A DNA stretch of 36,838 bases from Clostridium sp. CAG:1013 (GTDB lineage Bacteria > Bacillota > Clostridia > Oscillospirales > Acutalibacteraceae), in contig HF972650.1 of NCBI GenBank assembly GCA_000432995.1, positions 46,708 through 83,545 on the forward strand. Reading direction: 5' to 3'. The position numbers and the translations under genes are program-made. How positions within the stretch are numbered: the stretch's first letter is position 1; each line of letters starts with the position of its first letter. Of this stretch, positions 16,105 through 23,805 are shown piece by piece. The notes under the pieces were generated by a model. The model saw only the letters and a program-made list of their open reading frames with translations, searched no databases and was not told where the DNA came from.

Positions 16105-16848
16105 ATGGAGCAGGAACTGTTTGAAGGTCTGAAAAAAAGTAGGAATTGGGCGCTGGAGGTGCTGTGTCAAGACCATCTGAAACGCTGTTGGTTTTTGTGC
16201 TGCCGTCTAGCTGGGGATACCGCTGGGGGCGCGCCTCTGTTGATTGCCTCTTTAAAAGGCGCCTTGGGGAGAGTCAAGGAAATGACGGAATCCCCTAAAG
16301 AAGACCTTCAGGAACTGCTGTCCATGGAGATCCTGACCCAGTACCAAAAAGGCTTGGAACCCTCTGAAGAATTCCAGGCGTTGCCTCCACCCCAGGTGGC
16401 AAGGGAATACCGTCCCTTGGTGGATGAGGTGGAGCAGCTGCCTCCGGCGTCCCGTCCTTATTACTGGATGTATGCCTACGGAGGATTAAAGTCGGAGCAG
16501 ATTTCCCAGGCGGTGGGCATGGAGGAGGAGAAACTCCAGGGAATGCTTCAGCACTGCGAGGAACGGTTGGCACAGCGCCGAGTCCAGTGGGATAAGCCCC
16601 AGAGAGCGGCATACATTCGGCTTACCACGCAACTGAGAGATGGAGGCGGCAATGGTTTTTCTCAGGTGCAGCTTTCGGATACGCTGCTCACCACCTTGTG
16701 GAAAGAGGTTGGGTTACCGGTAAAACCTGCGAAAAAGAAGGAGAAGAAGCCCTGGACGAGAAAAAGATTGACCACTTTGGGTGTTGCTGTTGGGGTGATC
16801 GCTCTTTTGATCGCGGCTGGTGTGCTGGCGTTGATCCTGATGATGTGA
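16105..16848 (+). CDS. Sigma-factor-like protein with C-terminal membrane anchor
   Basis: A 247-residue protein of no family I can name for certain. The N-terminal 55 residues resemble region 2 of ECF sigma factors (a helix pair around CWFLCCRLAGD). Residues about 110-160 resemble sigma region 4: LPPASRPYYWMYAYGGLKSE followed by a helix-turn-helix (SEQISQAVGMEEEKLQGML). A basic stretch, KPAKKKEKKPWTRKRL, precedes one C-terminal helix (about 224-247) that ends the protein, so it should be tail-anchored with the sigma-like part in the cytoplasm. Region 2 is degenerate, so true promoter recognition is uncertain. It starts at an ATG eight bases after GGGAGG and ends before a terminator. The gene at 17702 has the same domain order with an added outside domain. 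Confidence 0.7.
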   Translation: MEQELFEGLKKSRNWALEVLCQDHLKRCWFLCCRLAGDTAGGAPLLIASLKGALGRVKEMTESPKEDLQELLSMEILTQYQKGLEPSEEFQALPPPQVAREYRPLVDEVEQLPPASRPYYWMYAYGGLKSEQISQAVGMEEEKLQGMLQHCEERLAQRRVQWDKPQRAAYIRLTTQLRDGGGNGFSQVQLSDTLLTTLWKEVGLPVKPAKKKEKKPWTRKRLTTLGVAVGVIALLIAAGVLALILMM

Positions 16849-16857
16849 CTCTGATTG

Positions 16858-16889
16858 GGACAGTCCGTGAAGACGGGCTGTCCTTTTTT
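16858..16889 (+). terminator. Terminator of the anchored sigma-like gene
   Basis: An 11-bp stem (16858-16868 with 16873-16883, one G-U pair) has a GAAG tetraloop and six T residues after it. Confidence 0.9.
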
Positions 16890-16935
16890 GTTTTAAAGTT
16901 TTTCGGAAAAGATTCACTTACCCTTCACGGGAGAA

Positions 16936-16953
16936 TTAAGGGTCCCTTAAGGG
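16936..16953 (+). promoter_or_regulatory. Tandem TTAAGGG boxes with 11-base period
   Basis: Two identical TTAAGGG heptamers start at 16936 and 16947, exactly 11 bases apart, upstream of the lipoprotein gene. Possible -10 boxes are TACACT at 16962 or TATCAA at 16970, with no good -35 box. That is the usual case for a promoter that needs a bound OmpR-type activator. Confidence 0.5.
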
Positions 16954-17039
16954 CGTTCCCGTACACTGGTATCAACGAACCGGGAGACCGGAAACGTGAA
17001 AATAGATACATTTATTGAAGAAAGAAGGGCTTACAGACT

Positions 17040-17624
17040 ATGAAGAAACTTACAGGGATCACGGCCACGTTGCTGGCGGCGCTTTTGTGCCTTGGGGTGT
17101 TGGGCGGCTGTTCGGAAAGTGGTTCGGAGTCCAGCTCCGATGCCAGTTCGGAAACAAGTTCCGAGAGCAGTTCTGAAACCAGCTCTGAGGAGAGCTCTTC
17201 CCAGGACGAGGAGACCGACAACGGCGATGTGATCGGCCAGGTAAGCTATATTGGCAGCGCTACTTTGGTAGTAGACGTTTACGAACCGGATAGCGAGATC
17301 GAGGACTATACGAATGTGGGATCCGTGGCGTTTACGGACAAGGAAGTGAACTCTTCCATCACGTTGGAAGATGACGCAGTGTTCCAGAAGGTCTCCGGAG
17401 GTGAGCTTACCGACATTACCCTGGAGGATCTGGAAGAGGGCGACATGGTAGCAGTGACCACCGATGACGAGGGTGGCCAGACCATCATCGTGCTGGAAGT
17501 GGAAATGGAAGACGGCTCCGCTGACGGCGAGACCTCTGAGGAAACTTCTGACGAGACTGCGGACGAAACTTCCGGAACGGAACTGGATGACACGGAAGAA
17601 GAGACTGACAGCAGCGCCGAGTAA
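17040..17624 (+). CDS. Acidic Ser/Glu-rich lipoprotein, function unknown
   Basis: A 194-residue secreted lipoprotein. The signal peptide has a lipobox LGGC (Cys24). It is followed by about 38 residues of Ser, Glu and Asp, then a beta-rich domain of about 95 residues (62-157, from DVIGQVSYIG to TIIVLEVEME), and a second acidic Thr/Ser/Glu tail. The folded part looks like the small beta-barrel seen in DUF5666-type proteins (a strand pair, then an ITLEDLEEGDMVAV segment), but I cannot assign it firmly. It has its own promoter region with tandem TTAAGGG boxes and its own terminator. It lies between two sigma-like membrane proteins and could be their outside partner, which is inference. Confidence 0.75.
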   Translation: MKKLTGITATLLAALLCLGVLGGCSESGSESSSDASSETSSESSSETSSEESSSQDEETDNGDVIGQVSYIGSATLVVDVYEPDSEIEDYTNVGSVAFTDKEVNSSITLEDDAVFQKVSGGELTDITLEDLEEGDMVAVTTDDEGGQTIIVLEVEMEDGSADGETSEETSDETADETSGTELDDTEEETDSSAE

Positions 17625-17639
17625 GCTGACGATCAGGGA

Positions 17640-17672
17640 GGGCAGGCAGAGGAAGCCTGCCCCTCTTTCTTT
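17640..17672 (+). terminator. Terminator of the acidic lipoprotein gene
   Basis: An 8-bp GC-rich stem (17640-17647 with 17655-17662) is followed by CTCTTTCTTT. Confidence 0.75.
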
Positions 17673-17701
17673 GAACACCAGAATAGAAAGGATATGAGAT
17701 C

Positions 17702-19066
17702 ATGAATCTGACAGATAAAGCCCGCAAGGGCAGCCAGGAGGCGATGGAGGAGCTGTTTGACAGCACCAAAACTGATGTGATGTATTTGAGCACCTTGCTG
17801 CTGGGCAGCGACAAAACTGCCAGTACTGCCGTGCCTCGAATCTACCGCAGTCTTTGGGAACAACTTCTGGCAGGCCGGCTGACTTCTGAGGAGGAGTTTA
17901 CCCAGGCGGCTATCCTCAAGACTGTCACCTTCTGCAAAACCCTTTTGGGGAAAAGAGATCCTAAGATCTTTCGGATCCCCTCCAATCGAGATTTCATCCA
18001 AGGGATCGGGGAGAACGTATCTGTCAAAGGGGAAGCCTGGGAGGTGGTACTGAACAACCTGCCGCCCCTTCATCGATTCCTTTACCTGCTCACTGCTCTT
18101 TGTGAGTACACCCCGGCACAGTTGGCGAAGCTGTTTCACACCAACGAAGAGACCGTCCGCATGGCGTTGGGGGCGGAAGGCACCAACCTAAACAGGATCC
18201 TGGCCAGCGCGTCCCGGAAAACAGGACAGGAATATTCCATGACGGTTCAGGAATTCCACCGAGTCTTGGAGACAAAGCGGGCACGAGCGGAAGTGCCTCC
18301 CGCGGTGGATCAGAGCGTCTTGAATACAGTAAACGCCCTGTGTGAGCCCATCCAGAGGAAGATCAAAAGAAAACACAAACGTGTTGCCGCTATTGTTGGT
18401 GTGGCGGCGGCAGCGGTTTGTCTGGTAGGCGGTACGGCATTCGCGGCATTTTCCGGAAGTGAGGAAGAAGCCCAGGACGTGGATACCAGTTCTTCTCTGG
18501 AAGTTTCCTCTGAGGTAGGGGAGGAGAGCGGGGAAGACACGGAGGAAACTGCCGTGGACGTGACAGCTACCGCCTACGCGGATATTGAGATCCAGGACTA
18601 TGGGACCATCACTGTGGCTTTGGATGGGAATTCCGCTCCGGAGACGGTGGAGAATTTCATCTCCCTGGCGGAAAGCGGTTTTTATGACGGGCTCACGTTT
18701 CATCGGATCATCGAGGGCTTTATGATGCAGGGCGGCGATCCTAATGGGGACGGCACTGGCGGTAGTGATGAGACCATTCCCGGGGAATTCACGGAAAACG
18801 GCTATGACAATGACCTGTCTCATACCCGAGGGGCTGTGTCCATGGCTCGATCGGATGATTACGACAGCGCCAGTTCTCAGTTCTTCATTGTCCAGGAGGA
18901 TTCCACCTATCTGGACGGGGAATACGCGGCCTTTGGATATGTGACAGAGGGCATGGACATCGTGGATGAAATTTGCGAAAGCGCCCAACCCACCGACGAC
19001 AACGGTACCATTCCGGCGGAAGAACAGCCGGTAATTTCCAGCATTACCATCCGTTACGAAGAATAA
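17702..19066 (+). CDS. Fusion: sigma-factor-like cytoplasmic region, one membrane helix, extracytoplasmic cyclophilin
   Basis: A 454-residue protein with three parts. Residues 1-90 resemble ECF sigma region 2 (KGSQEAMEELFDS, then ASTAVPRIYRSLW), and about 118-170 resemble region 4 (LPPLHRFLYLLTALCEYT, then a helix-turn-helix QLAKLFHTNEETVRMAL). A basic stretch KIKRKHKR leads into one helix (228-250). After an acidic Ser-rich linker, residues about 290-454 form a cyclophilin peptidyl-prolyl isomerase. Its catalytic Arg is in TFHRI, its Phe and Gln in GFMMQGG, and its Gln-Phe pair in SSQFF, while the usual Trp and His near LDG are both Tyr. The basic side should face the cytoplasm, putting the cyclophilin outside. 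No frameshift separates the parts. An AAAGGAT site precedes the ATG. Confidence 0.82.
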   Translation: MNLTDKARKGSQEAMEELFDSTKTDVMYLSTLLLGSDKTASTAVPRIYRSLWEQLLAGRLTSEEEFTQAAILKTVTFCKTLLGKRDPKIFRIPSNRDFIQGIGENVSVKGEAWEVVLNNLPPLHRFLYLLTALCEYTPAQLAKLFHTNEETVRMALGAEGTNLNRILASASRKTGQEYSMTVQEFHRVLETKRARAEVPPAVDQSVLNTVNALCEPIQRKIKRKHKRVAAIVGVAAAAVCLVGGTAFAAFSGSEEEAQDVDTSSSLEVSSEVGEESGEDTEETAVDVTATAYADIEIQDYGTITVALDGNSAPETVENFISLAESGFYDGLTFHRIIEGFMMQGGDPNGDGTGGSDETIPGEFTENGYDNDLSHTRGAVSMARSDDYDSASSQFFIVQEDSTYLDGEYAAFGYVTEGMDIVDEICESAQPTDDNGTIPAEEQPVISSITIRYEE

Positions 19067-19067
19067 G

Positions 19068-19114
19068 AAAACTCCACACAGGTGTCCCGGAAAAGCGGAC
19101 CTGTGTGGAGTTTT
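19068..19114. terminator. Bidirectional terminator
   Basis: A 16-bp perfect stem (19068-19083 with 19099-19114) has an A-run and T-run built in. It lies two bases after the fusion gene and just past the end of the convergent peptidase gene. Confidence 0.92.
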
Positions 19115-19130
19115 TATTTGTCAGATGTGG

Positions 19131-20258
19131 TTACTGGGCAAGCTCTTCTCCCGTCATCAATGCGATGACCAGCTGAGTCAGCTGACAGAGAGCCTCCAAA
19201 GTGGTGCATTCCTCTGTGGAGTGGCATTTCCACATGGCGGAGGACACCACGATCCCCTGAATGCCGTGCTGTGGGAAATGATTGCAGTCGCTCATGCCGA
19301 AAGTTCCTACCAGCTTGGGGGTGAGCCCAACCTTTTCACAAGCCTTCTGGTAGTAGGTCACCACCTGGGCGTCCTCCGGAGTGTTCAGGGCCTTGTAGCA
19401 GCGGCGCACTCGAGTGCTGACGCTTCCGCCCCGTTTTTCGGCGGCATCCTGGAATGCGGACAGAATCTTATCCCATTCCTCGTCAATGCGCTCATCCTGG
19501 TAAGAGCGGATCTCACCCTCCAGCTCACAGGACTCGGGTACAATGTTGGGCATCAACCCGCCACGGATCACTCCGATGTTTACGGTGGTGACAGGATCCA
19601 CGTGGCCGAATTGAAGTTTGCTCAGAGCCTCTGCCGCGATAGCCACAGCGTGGATGCCTTCCTCCGGGGCGAAGCCTGCGTGGGCCGCCTTGCCATGGAC
19701 TGTGATCCAGAATTGGATGCTTCCCGGCGCCCGGATAGCCGCCGCGCCCATATCCTCCGCCAGGTCCAGCACGTATCCCAGTTTTGCCTGGCACTTGCTG
19801 AAATCAAACTGATGGGTCCCTTCGGAGAACCGCTCCTCCGAGGGTGAGAACATCAGCTCCAGATCACGGTGGGGTGTGCCGGTTTCTTTCAACCAGCGGA
19901 CCGCCTCTAAAATGGCGGTGACCCCACCTAGGTCGTCAGCCCCCAGAACCGTGTCTCCGGCGCTGGTGATAGTACCGTCGGGATGAAACACCGCCTTCTT
20001 TCCCCGAGAGGGCTCCACGGTGTCCATATGGGCGGAAAACAGCAAGGGGGTTCCTGGAAGCTGTCCCTTCACCCGGGCAAACAGGTTGCCTGTGTTACCC
20101 CCAAACGCGGGGCCGGCGTTGTCCTCTTCCAGGGTGATGTCCAGCTTGCCGAAAAGCTCTTTCAGTGTGTCCGCCATCTGACGTTCCTGGCGGCTGGGGG
20201 AGTCCACCTCCACCAGGCCTGCGAATGTGCTGCCGATCCGTTCTCTGTTCAGTTCCAT
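19131..20258 (-). CDS. M20 family metallopeptidase, peptidase T-like
   Basis: A 375-residue cytoplasmic zinc peptidase or deacylase. Metal-site motifs are in the expected order: SAHMDT (His77, Asp79), GADDLGG (Asp108), SEE (catalytic Glu141), an LDL Asp near 165 and a late His in MWKCHSTEECTT. A lid domain (about 180-290), with KAAHAG at its start, is inserted between the two halves. The GADDxxG variant and the length fit the PepT/PepT2 group, which act on tripeptides or similar small amides. It is transcribed alone from its own promoter. The start follows a GGGAGGAG site. The exact substrate is not visible. Confidence 0.9.
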   Translation of the reverse strand: MELNRERIGSTFAGLVEVDSPSRQERQMADTLKELFGKLDITLEEDNAGPAFGGNTGNLFARVKGQLPGTPLLFSAHMDTVEPSRGKKAVFHPDGTITSAGDTVLGADDLGGVTAILEAVRWLKETGTPHRDLELMFSPSEERFSEGTHQFDFSKCQAKLGYVLDLAEDMGAAAIRAPGSIQFWITVHGKAAHAGFAPEEGIHAVAIAAEALSKLQFGHVDPVTTVNIGVIRGGLMPNIVPESCELEGEIRSYQDERIDEEWDKILSAFQDAAEKRGGSVSTRVRRCYKALNTPEDAQVVTYYQKACEKVGLTPKLVGTFGMSDCNHFPQHGIQGIVVSSAMWKCHSTEECTTLEALCQLTQLVIALMTGEELAQ

Positions 20259-20317
20259 GCCGTTTCTCCTCCCGCGCTATGGATTTGGCGCCTCCCACAG
20301 GCGCTTTCGCTGGCTTT

Positions 20318-20346
20318 ATTGTAGCAGAACAGACTGCCCGGTACAA
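20318..20346 (-). promoter_or_regulatory. Sigma-A promoter of the M20 peptidase
   Basis: On the minus strand, TTGTAC (20346-20341) and TACAAT (20323-20318) have a 17-base spacer. A small leader hairpin, GCGCCT with AGGCGC (20288-20304), follows. Confidence 0.75.
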
Positions 20347-20376
20347 TACGCTTTTGGGGGAAAATAGGCAGAAAAT

Positions 20377-20404
20377 GAGGGCCCCTGGAGCAGTCGGGGC
20401 CCTC
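20377..20404 (-). terminator. Terminator of the GH5-like gene
   Basis: A perfect 9-bp stem (20377-20385 with 20396-20404, GAGGGCCCC/GGGGCCCTC) is followed on the minus strand by a short T-run. Confidence 0.75.
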
Positions 20405-20447
20405 TCTTGTACTCTTGTGATATTTTTTTGCCGCGGGGATGAAATCC

Positions 20448-21770
20448 TTACACGCGGTTGTTGGTTTCTCCGCCTTCCACCATGCAGCAGACCTCACGCA
20501 GCTTGTGGATCAGCTGATACAGCCAGGCCCGGATCTCTTCCAGGTCGGGCTGCTCCTGACGGCGGTACGCGGCGATCTTGGCGGTAGGGGGCACACGCAT
20601 GGGGACATACTGCCCGGCTTCCAGCAGGTTGCAGATGTACTCCGCGGCCTCCAAAAGCTGTTCCGCGTTTTCCTTGTGGCAGTGCCGACGAGAGCGGTCC
20701 GCTGTTTCGGTCAACGCCTTGGAAGCTAAACGGATGGCTAGATCAGCGGAGCCTTCCTCGTTGACGTTCTCGGGAAGAGCGGAGGGGCCCCGGTTGCGGA
20801 AGAAGCCCTGGACTGCCGCCACAATGGAGGGATCCCGCACAGTGCCGTCGGGATAGCAGATGCCATGGACTCGCTGCCAGATGCTGGAGCCGATCATCAG
20901 CTCGAACACATAGAAGCCGAAGCCGTACTCTGCCATGATCTCCAACTCCATGTCGTAGGGATTGGAGCGGCACAGGCAGCAGCACTCGTTGTTGACCACA
21001 GGCTTGTGGTATTTCTCACTGAGGCGCATCATGATGTCGCATTCGTCCCTCACACGCTTGCGGGTCTCGAAGTAGTTGTGGAAGATGAGCACGTCTACCA
21101 GGGGAGCGGTCTTGCTGGGCTCGATCTCATAGGCATAGGTGTTGCCTACACCCAGAGCGTTCACCGGATCTTTCTCCCGCACATGGGCGATGGCGTGGCG
21201 GATGAACTCCCACACCAACTCCTGTTTTGCCCGGAAAGCATCCATATCCTCCGGCATGGGGGCCAGCTCCGTACGGAACGCAGGCTCCTCGGGGTAGAAG
21301 GTGACGAAATTGGGGGTGTGGTAGCCGGGCTCGTTGGCGATGTCCCAGAACAGCAGACCGGGTTCATTTCCCACGGCTTCGTAGATGTCATCAAAATACT
21401 CGTCAGCCAGATGATAATTTTCCGGCTTCAGAATGCTGACGATCTTGGGCAGGCCGTCCTTGGGCTCTTCCTCCACGAAATCCGGGTAGAAGGGTCCGCC
21501 GCAGTACAGGATGGGTGTGGTGGACACACCATGGGCCCATGCAGTGCGCACAAAGTCACGGAGGTTTTCCTGGAATTTCACTCGGTCTTTCAGATAGGCC
21601 TTGTACGCCAGGAAGATTCTGGCACTGTTCAGGCCAAGCCTCTGGGCATAGCCCATCTCCCGGTCCACCACATCGTGGCGGTAGTTGTTCCAGAAGTCCA
21701 GGTCATTCTGAGCGTAGCTGGCGGTGTAGTTGAACCCTCGGATATGACTGTAATCGGCAAGTGGCTTCAT
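20448..21770 (-). CDS. GH5-like (clan A) intracellular glycoside hydrolase
   Basis: A 440-residue protein with a TIM-barrel glycosidase core. The acid/base is Glu147 in WDIANEPG, the classic NEP motif of clan GH-A at the end of strand 4. The likely nucleophile is Glu262 in VVNNECC at the end of strand 7. An early RGFNYTASY stretch and LNSARIF fit barrel strands 1 and 2. From about residue 350 there is a helical C-terminal tail of unknown role. There is no signal peptide, so it should act on imported oligosaccharides. The ATG at 21770 lies 12 bases after AGGAG, while an in-frame TTG at 21782 touches the ribosome site and is less likely. It follows the second binding-protein gene in one operon. 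A beta-mannoside or beta-glucoside substrate is possible. Confidence 0.82.
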   Translation of the reverse strand: MKPLADYSHIRGFNYTASYAQNDLDFWNNYRHDVVDREMGYAQRLGLNSARIFLAYKAYLKDRVKFQENLRDFVRTAWAHGVSTTPILYCGGPFYPDFVEEEPKDGLPKIVSILKPENYHLADEYFDDIYEAVGNEPGLLFWDIANEPGYHTPNFVTFYPEEPAFRTELAPMPEDMDAFRAKQELVWEFIRHAIAHVREKDPVNALGVGNTYAYEIEPSKTAPLVDVLIFHNYFETRKRVRDECDIMMRLSEKYHKPVVNNECCCLCRSNPYDMELEIMAEYGFGFYVFELMIGSSIWQRVHGICYPDGTVRDPSIVAAVQGFFRNRGPSALPENVNEEGSADLAIRLASKALTETADRSRRHCHKENAEQLLEAAEYICNLLEAGQYVPMRVPPTAKIAAYRRQEQPDLEEIRAWLYQLIHKLREVCCMVEGGETNNRV

Positions 21771-21860
21771 TTGTATCAACAACTCCTTTTTCGGTCTTTG
21801 ATATTGCTAAACCCCATTTGTTTTGCCCTCGCTCCCAATGAGCGGGTGACAGACAGGAAA

Positions 21861-21887
21861 GGCCCCTCCGGTTTTCCCGGGGAAGCC
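21861..21887 (-). promoter_or_regulatory. Intercistronic stem-loop between second binding protein and GH5-like gene
   Basis: An 11-bp stem with one mismatch and two G-U pairs (21861-21871 with 21877-21887) has a 5-base loop and a weak TTTCC after it on the minus strand. It probably limits read-through from the abundant binding-protein transcript. Confidence 0.5.
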
Positions 21888-21939
21888 CTCCTGAAACGAT
21901 CCTGTGCCTGATTCTCCAGAACCGGACACGGATGTGATT

Positions 21940-23490
21940 TTACTCCTTAGCGGCCAGATATTCGTCCAACTGACGCTGCTTCTCGGCAATGATGTCGTTG
22001 ATGCCGGCAGCTTCCAGATCGGCGTTGAACTTGCTCAGAGCCTCGTTGGGATCCAGAGTACCCCAGCGCAGAGCCACGTCATACTGGCTGACCACGTTGT
22101 TGCAAGCGGTGATCTCGTTGATCATGCTGGTGCTGTCCCAGGTGAAGCCTTGGGCAGGGCTGGCAACGCCGCTCTTGTTGAACTCGTTGAGCTGATCCCA
22201 CAGATCTTCCGGGTTGCCCACCCAAGGAGTGGTGATCTGCTGGTTGGGCATAGCCCAGTCGCATACGGGATAACCGGTAGCGCTGGAATCAACGCCTTCG
22301 GGAGTGGTGATCAGGGTCTTTTCCTCGTTGGCATAAGCCCAGTGCTTACCCTCGATACCGTTGACGAACAAGTTGGAAACTTCAGCATCGGTGTACATCA
22401 GGTTCCAGAGCTGCATGGCCTTTTCGGGATAGGCGGCGCAGTAGGGGATGATGAAGTTGTTGCCCTGAGCCGCGCCGGTGTGCTTGTAAGGCTCGATCAC
22501 GGTGGACACTTTAATGTCCTTATTGTTCTGACGGCTCAGCTCGCCTTCGATGCCGGGCTTGATGTTGGAGAAAATAGCGAAGCCGTTGGCGGAAAGCAGG
22601 TTGTTTTCCGTGGTGGTGGTGGCGTCAGGCATGACAAGGCCTTCCTGATTCCACTGGTACATCATCTCGCAGAACGTACGATATGTTTCGGTAGCATAGA
22701 GATTGACTACTTCGGTGCTGGAATCAAAAGCGTTTTCCAAAACGCCCAGAGTGTCGCCCAGGGGGTCATAGGCCATGGGGATCTGCATGCCGCCGCCTGC
22801 CCAAGAGGGAACCATGGGATACATATCGGGATAAGCCTCATGGACTTTCACCAGAATGTCATGGAACTCTTCGAAGGTAGTGGTTTCGCCCACTTCCAGG
22901 CCCAGTTCGTCCAGGATGTCCTGGCGATAGCCAAAGCCCACGGACCAAGTGGTATCACGCATGTTGGGCAGAGAGTACAGCACGCCGCCGATCCGGCAGG
23001 ATTCCAGGTCGATGGGGTCGATCAGTTCCAAAGCGCCCTGGCCATATTCCTCAACCAGATCGTCCAGCGGGGTGGCATAGGTGTTGCGCACCAGAGAGGG
23101 CAGACCGCCGCTGACAGGGTTGTAGTTGAGCAGATCGATCTGTTCGCCGGAGGTCAGAGCCAGGTTTACCTGCTCGCCGTCCTGACCGCGGACGAAGTTG
23201 ATCTCTACGCCAATGGCGTCCCGGGTGATTTCGCTGACGGCTTCCGCTACCTCGTTTACGTCTTCCGTATCAGCGCTGCCCTGGCCCCAAACCACCAGAG
23301 TAACCACCTCTTCGTTGTCGGCCTGGGAGGTTTCCGAGGCCTCTGCAGTAGAGCTTTCCCCACCGGTGGAGGAGCTTCCCTCAGTGCCTGCGCTGGAGGT
23401 TTCGCTGCTGCCGCAGGCTGCCATACCGGCAGTCATCAGACCAGCCAGCAGGACCGCAAGAATCCGTTTTCTCATTTTCATCACTTTCAT
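21940..23490 (-). CDS. ABC sugar-binding lipoprotein, second copy (paralogue, no permease beside it)
   Basis: A 516-residue extracellular binding protein with a lipobox (MAAC, Cys26), a Ser/Thr/Glu linker and a large binding domain. Its last 55 residues align with those of the protein at 9298-10878 (NVVSQY, GT, AGI, IIA, KQxQLD in the same order). The rest is more divergent, so the ligands probably differ. Codon choice is again strongly biased, as for a highly expressed gene. No permease or ATPase lies beside it in this window; the next gene is a GH5-like hydrolase. It may lend its ligand to the LplB/LplC pair at 11147-13015 or to permeases elsewhere. The start at 23490 follows AAAGGAG with four bases between. 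Confidence 0.92.
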   Translation of the reverse strand: MKVMKMRKRILAVLLAGLMTAGMAACGSSETSSAGTEGSSSTGGESSTAEASETSQADNEEVVTLVVWGQGSADTEDVNEVAEAVSEITRDAIGVEINFVRGQDGEQVNLALTSGEQIDLLNYNPVSGGLPSLVRNTYATPLDDLVEEYGQGALELIDPIDLESCRIGGVLYSLPNMRDTTWSVGFGYRQDILDELGLEVGETTTFEEFHDILVKVHEAYPDMYPMVPSWAGGGMQIPMAYDPLGDTLGVLENAFDSSTEVVNLYATETYRTFCEMMYQWNQEGLVMPDATTTTENNLLSANGFAIFSNIKPGIEGELSRQNNKDIKVSTVIEPYKHTGAAQGNNFIIPYCAAYPEKAMQLWNLMYTDAEVSNLFVNGIEGKHWAYANEEKTLITTPEGVDSSATGYPVCDWAMPNQQITTPWVGNPEDLWDQLNEFNKSGVASPAQGFTWDSTSMINEITACNNVVSQYDVALRWGTLDPNEALSKFNADLEAAGINDIIAEKQRQLDEYLAAKE

Positions 23491-23805
23491 CTTACTCCTT
23501 TCCTCGTTTCGTGAGATTGTGAATATAATTATGTAGACTGATAATAGATTTCTCTATAAATTATTCGATGTTCACTGTTGAGAATCATAGCTGGTGAGAA
23601 AGTGGATGTTAAAAATCCGATTTGAATTGTTGTTTTTTTAATAAAAATCCGAAAAAAACGCCTACTATAAAAGAAATGGAAAATCCTTGGGAAATTTGAA
23701 AAACGATGCCTTTCTCTCTTGCACAAGCGTAAAAAATACGCTAAAATCATTTCAATGAAAAAATAACTTTTGGTTGCTTTGGCAAACCAAAATAGGGGGA
23801 GTTCC
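23491..23805. other. AT-rich divergent intergenic region
   Basis: This 315-base stretch has no credible gene. A weak minus-strand promoter for the binding protein may be TCAACA, 17 bases, TATAGA near 23580-23552. AAAAATCCGA occurs twice, at 23611 and 23643, 32 bases apart. The promoter of the permease lies at 23719-23747. Confidence 0.5.
23719..23747 (+). promoter_or_regulatory. Promoter of the SLC13-type permease with palindrome in the spacer
   Basis: TTGCAC (23719-23724) and TAAAAT (23742-23747) have a 17-base spacer. The perfect palindrome AGCGTA-aaaaa-TACGCT (23726-23742) fills the spacer, an ideal place for a repressor. Confidence 0.65.

Noticed and set aside
21904..23514. A 536-codon open frame on the plus strand across the second sugar-binding protein gene
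   Set aside because: It is antisense to a clear lipoprotein with a lipobox and ribosome site, and is again a codon-bias shadow.
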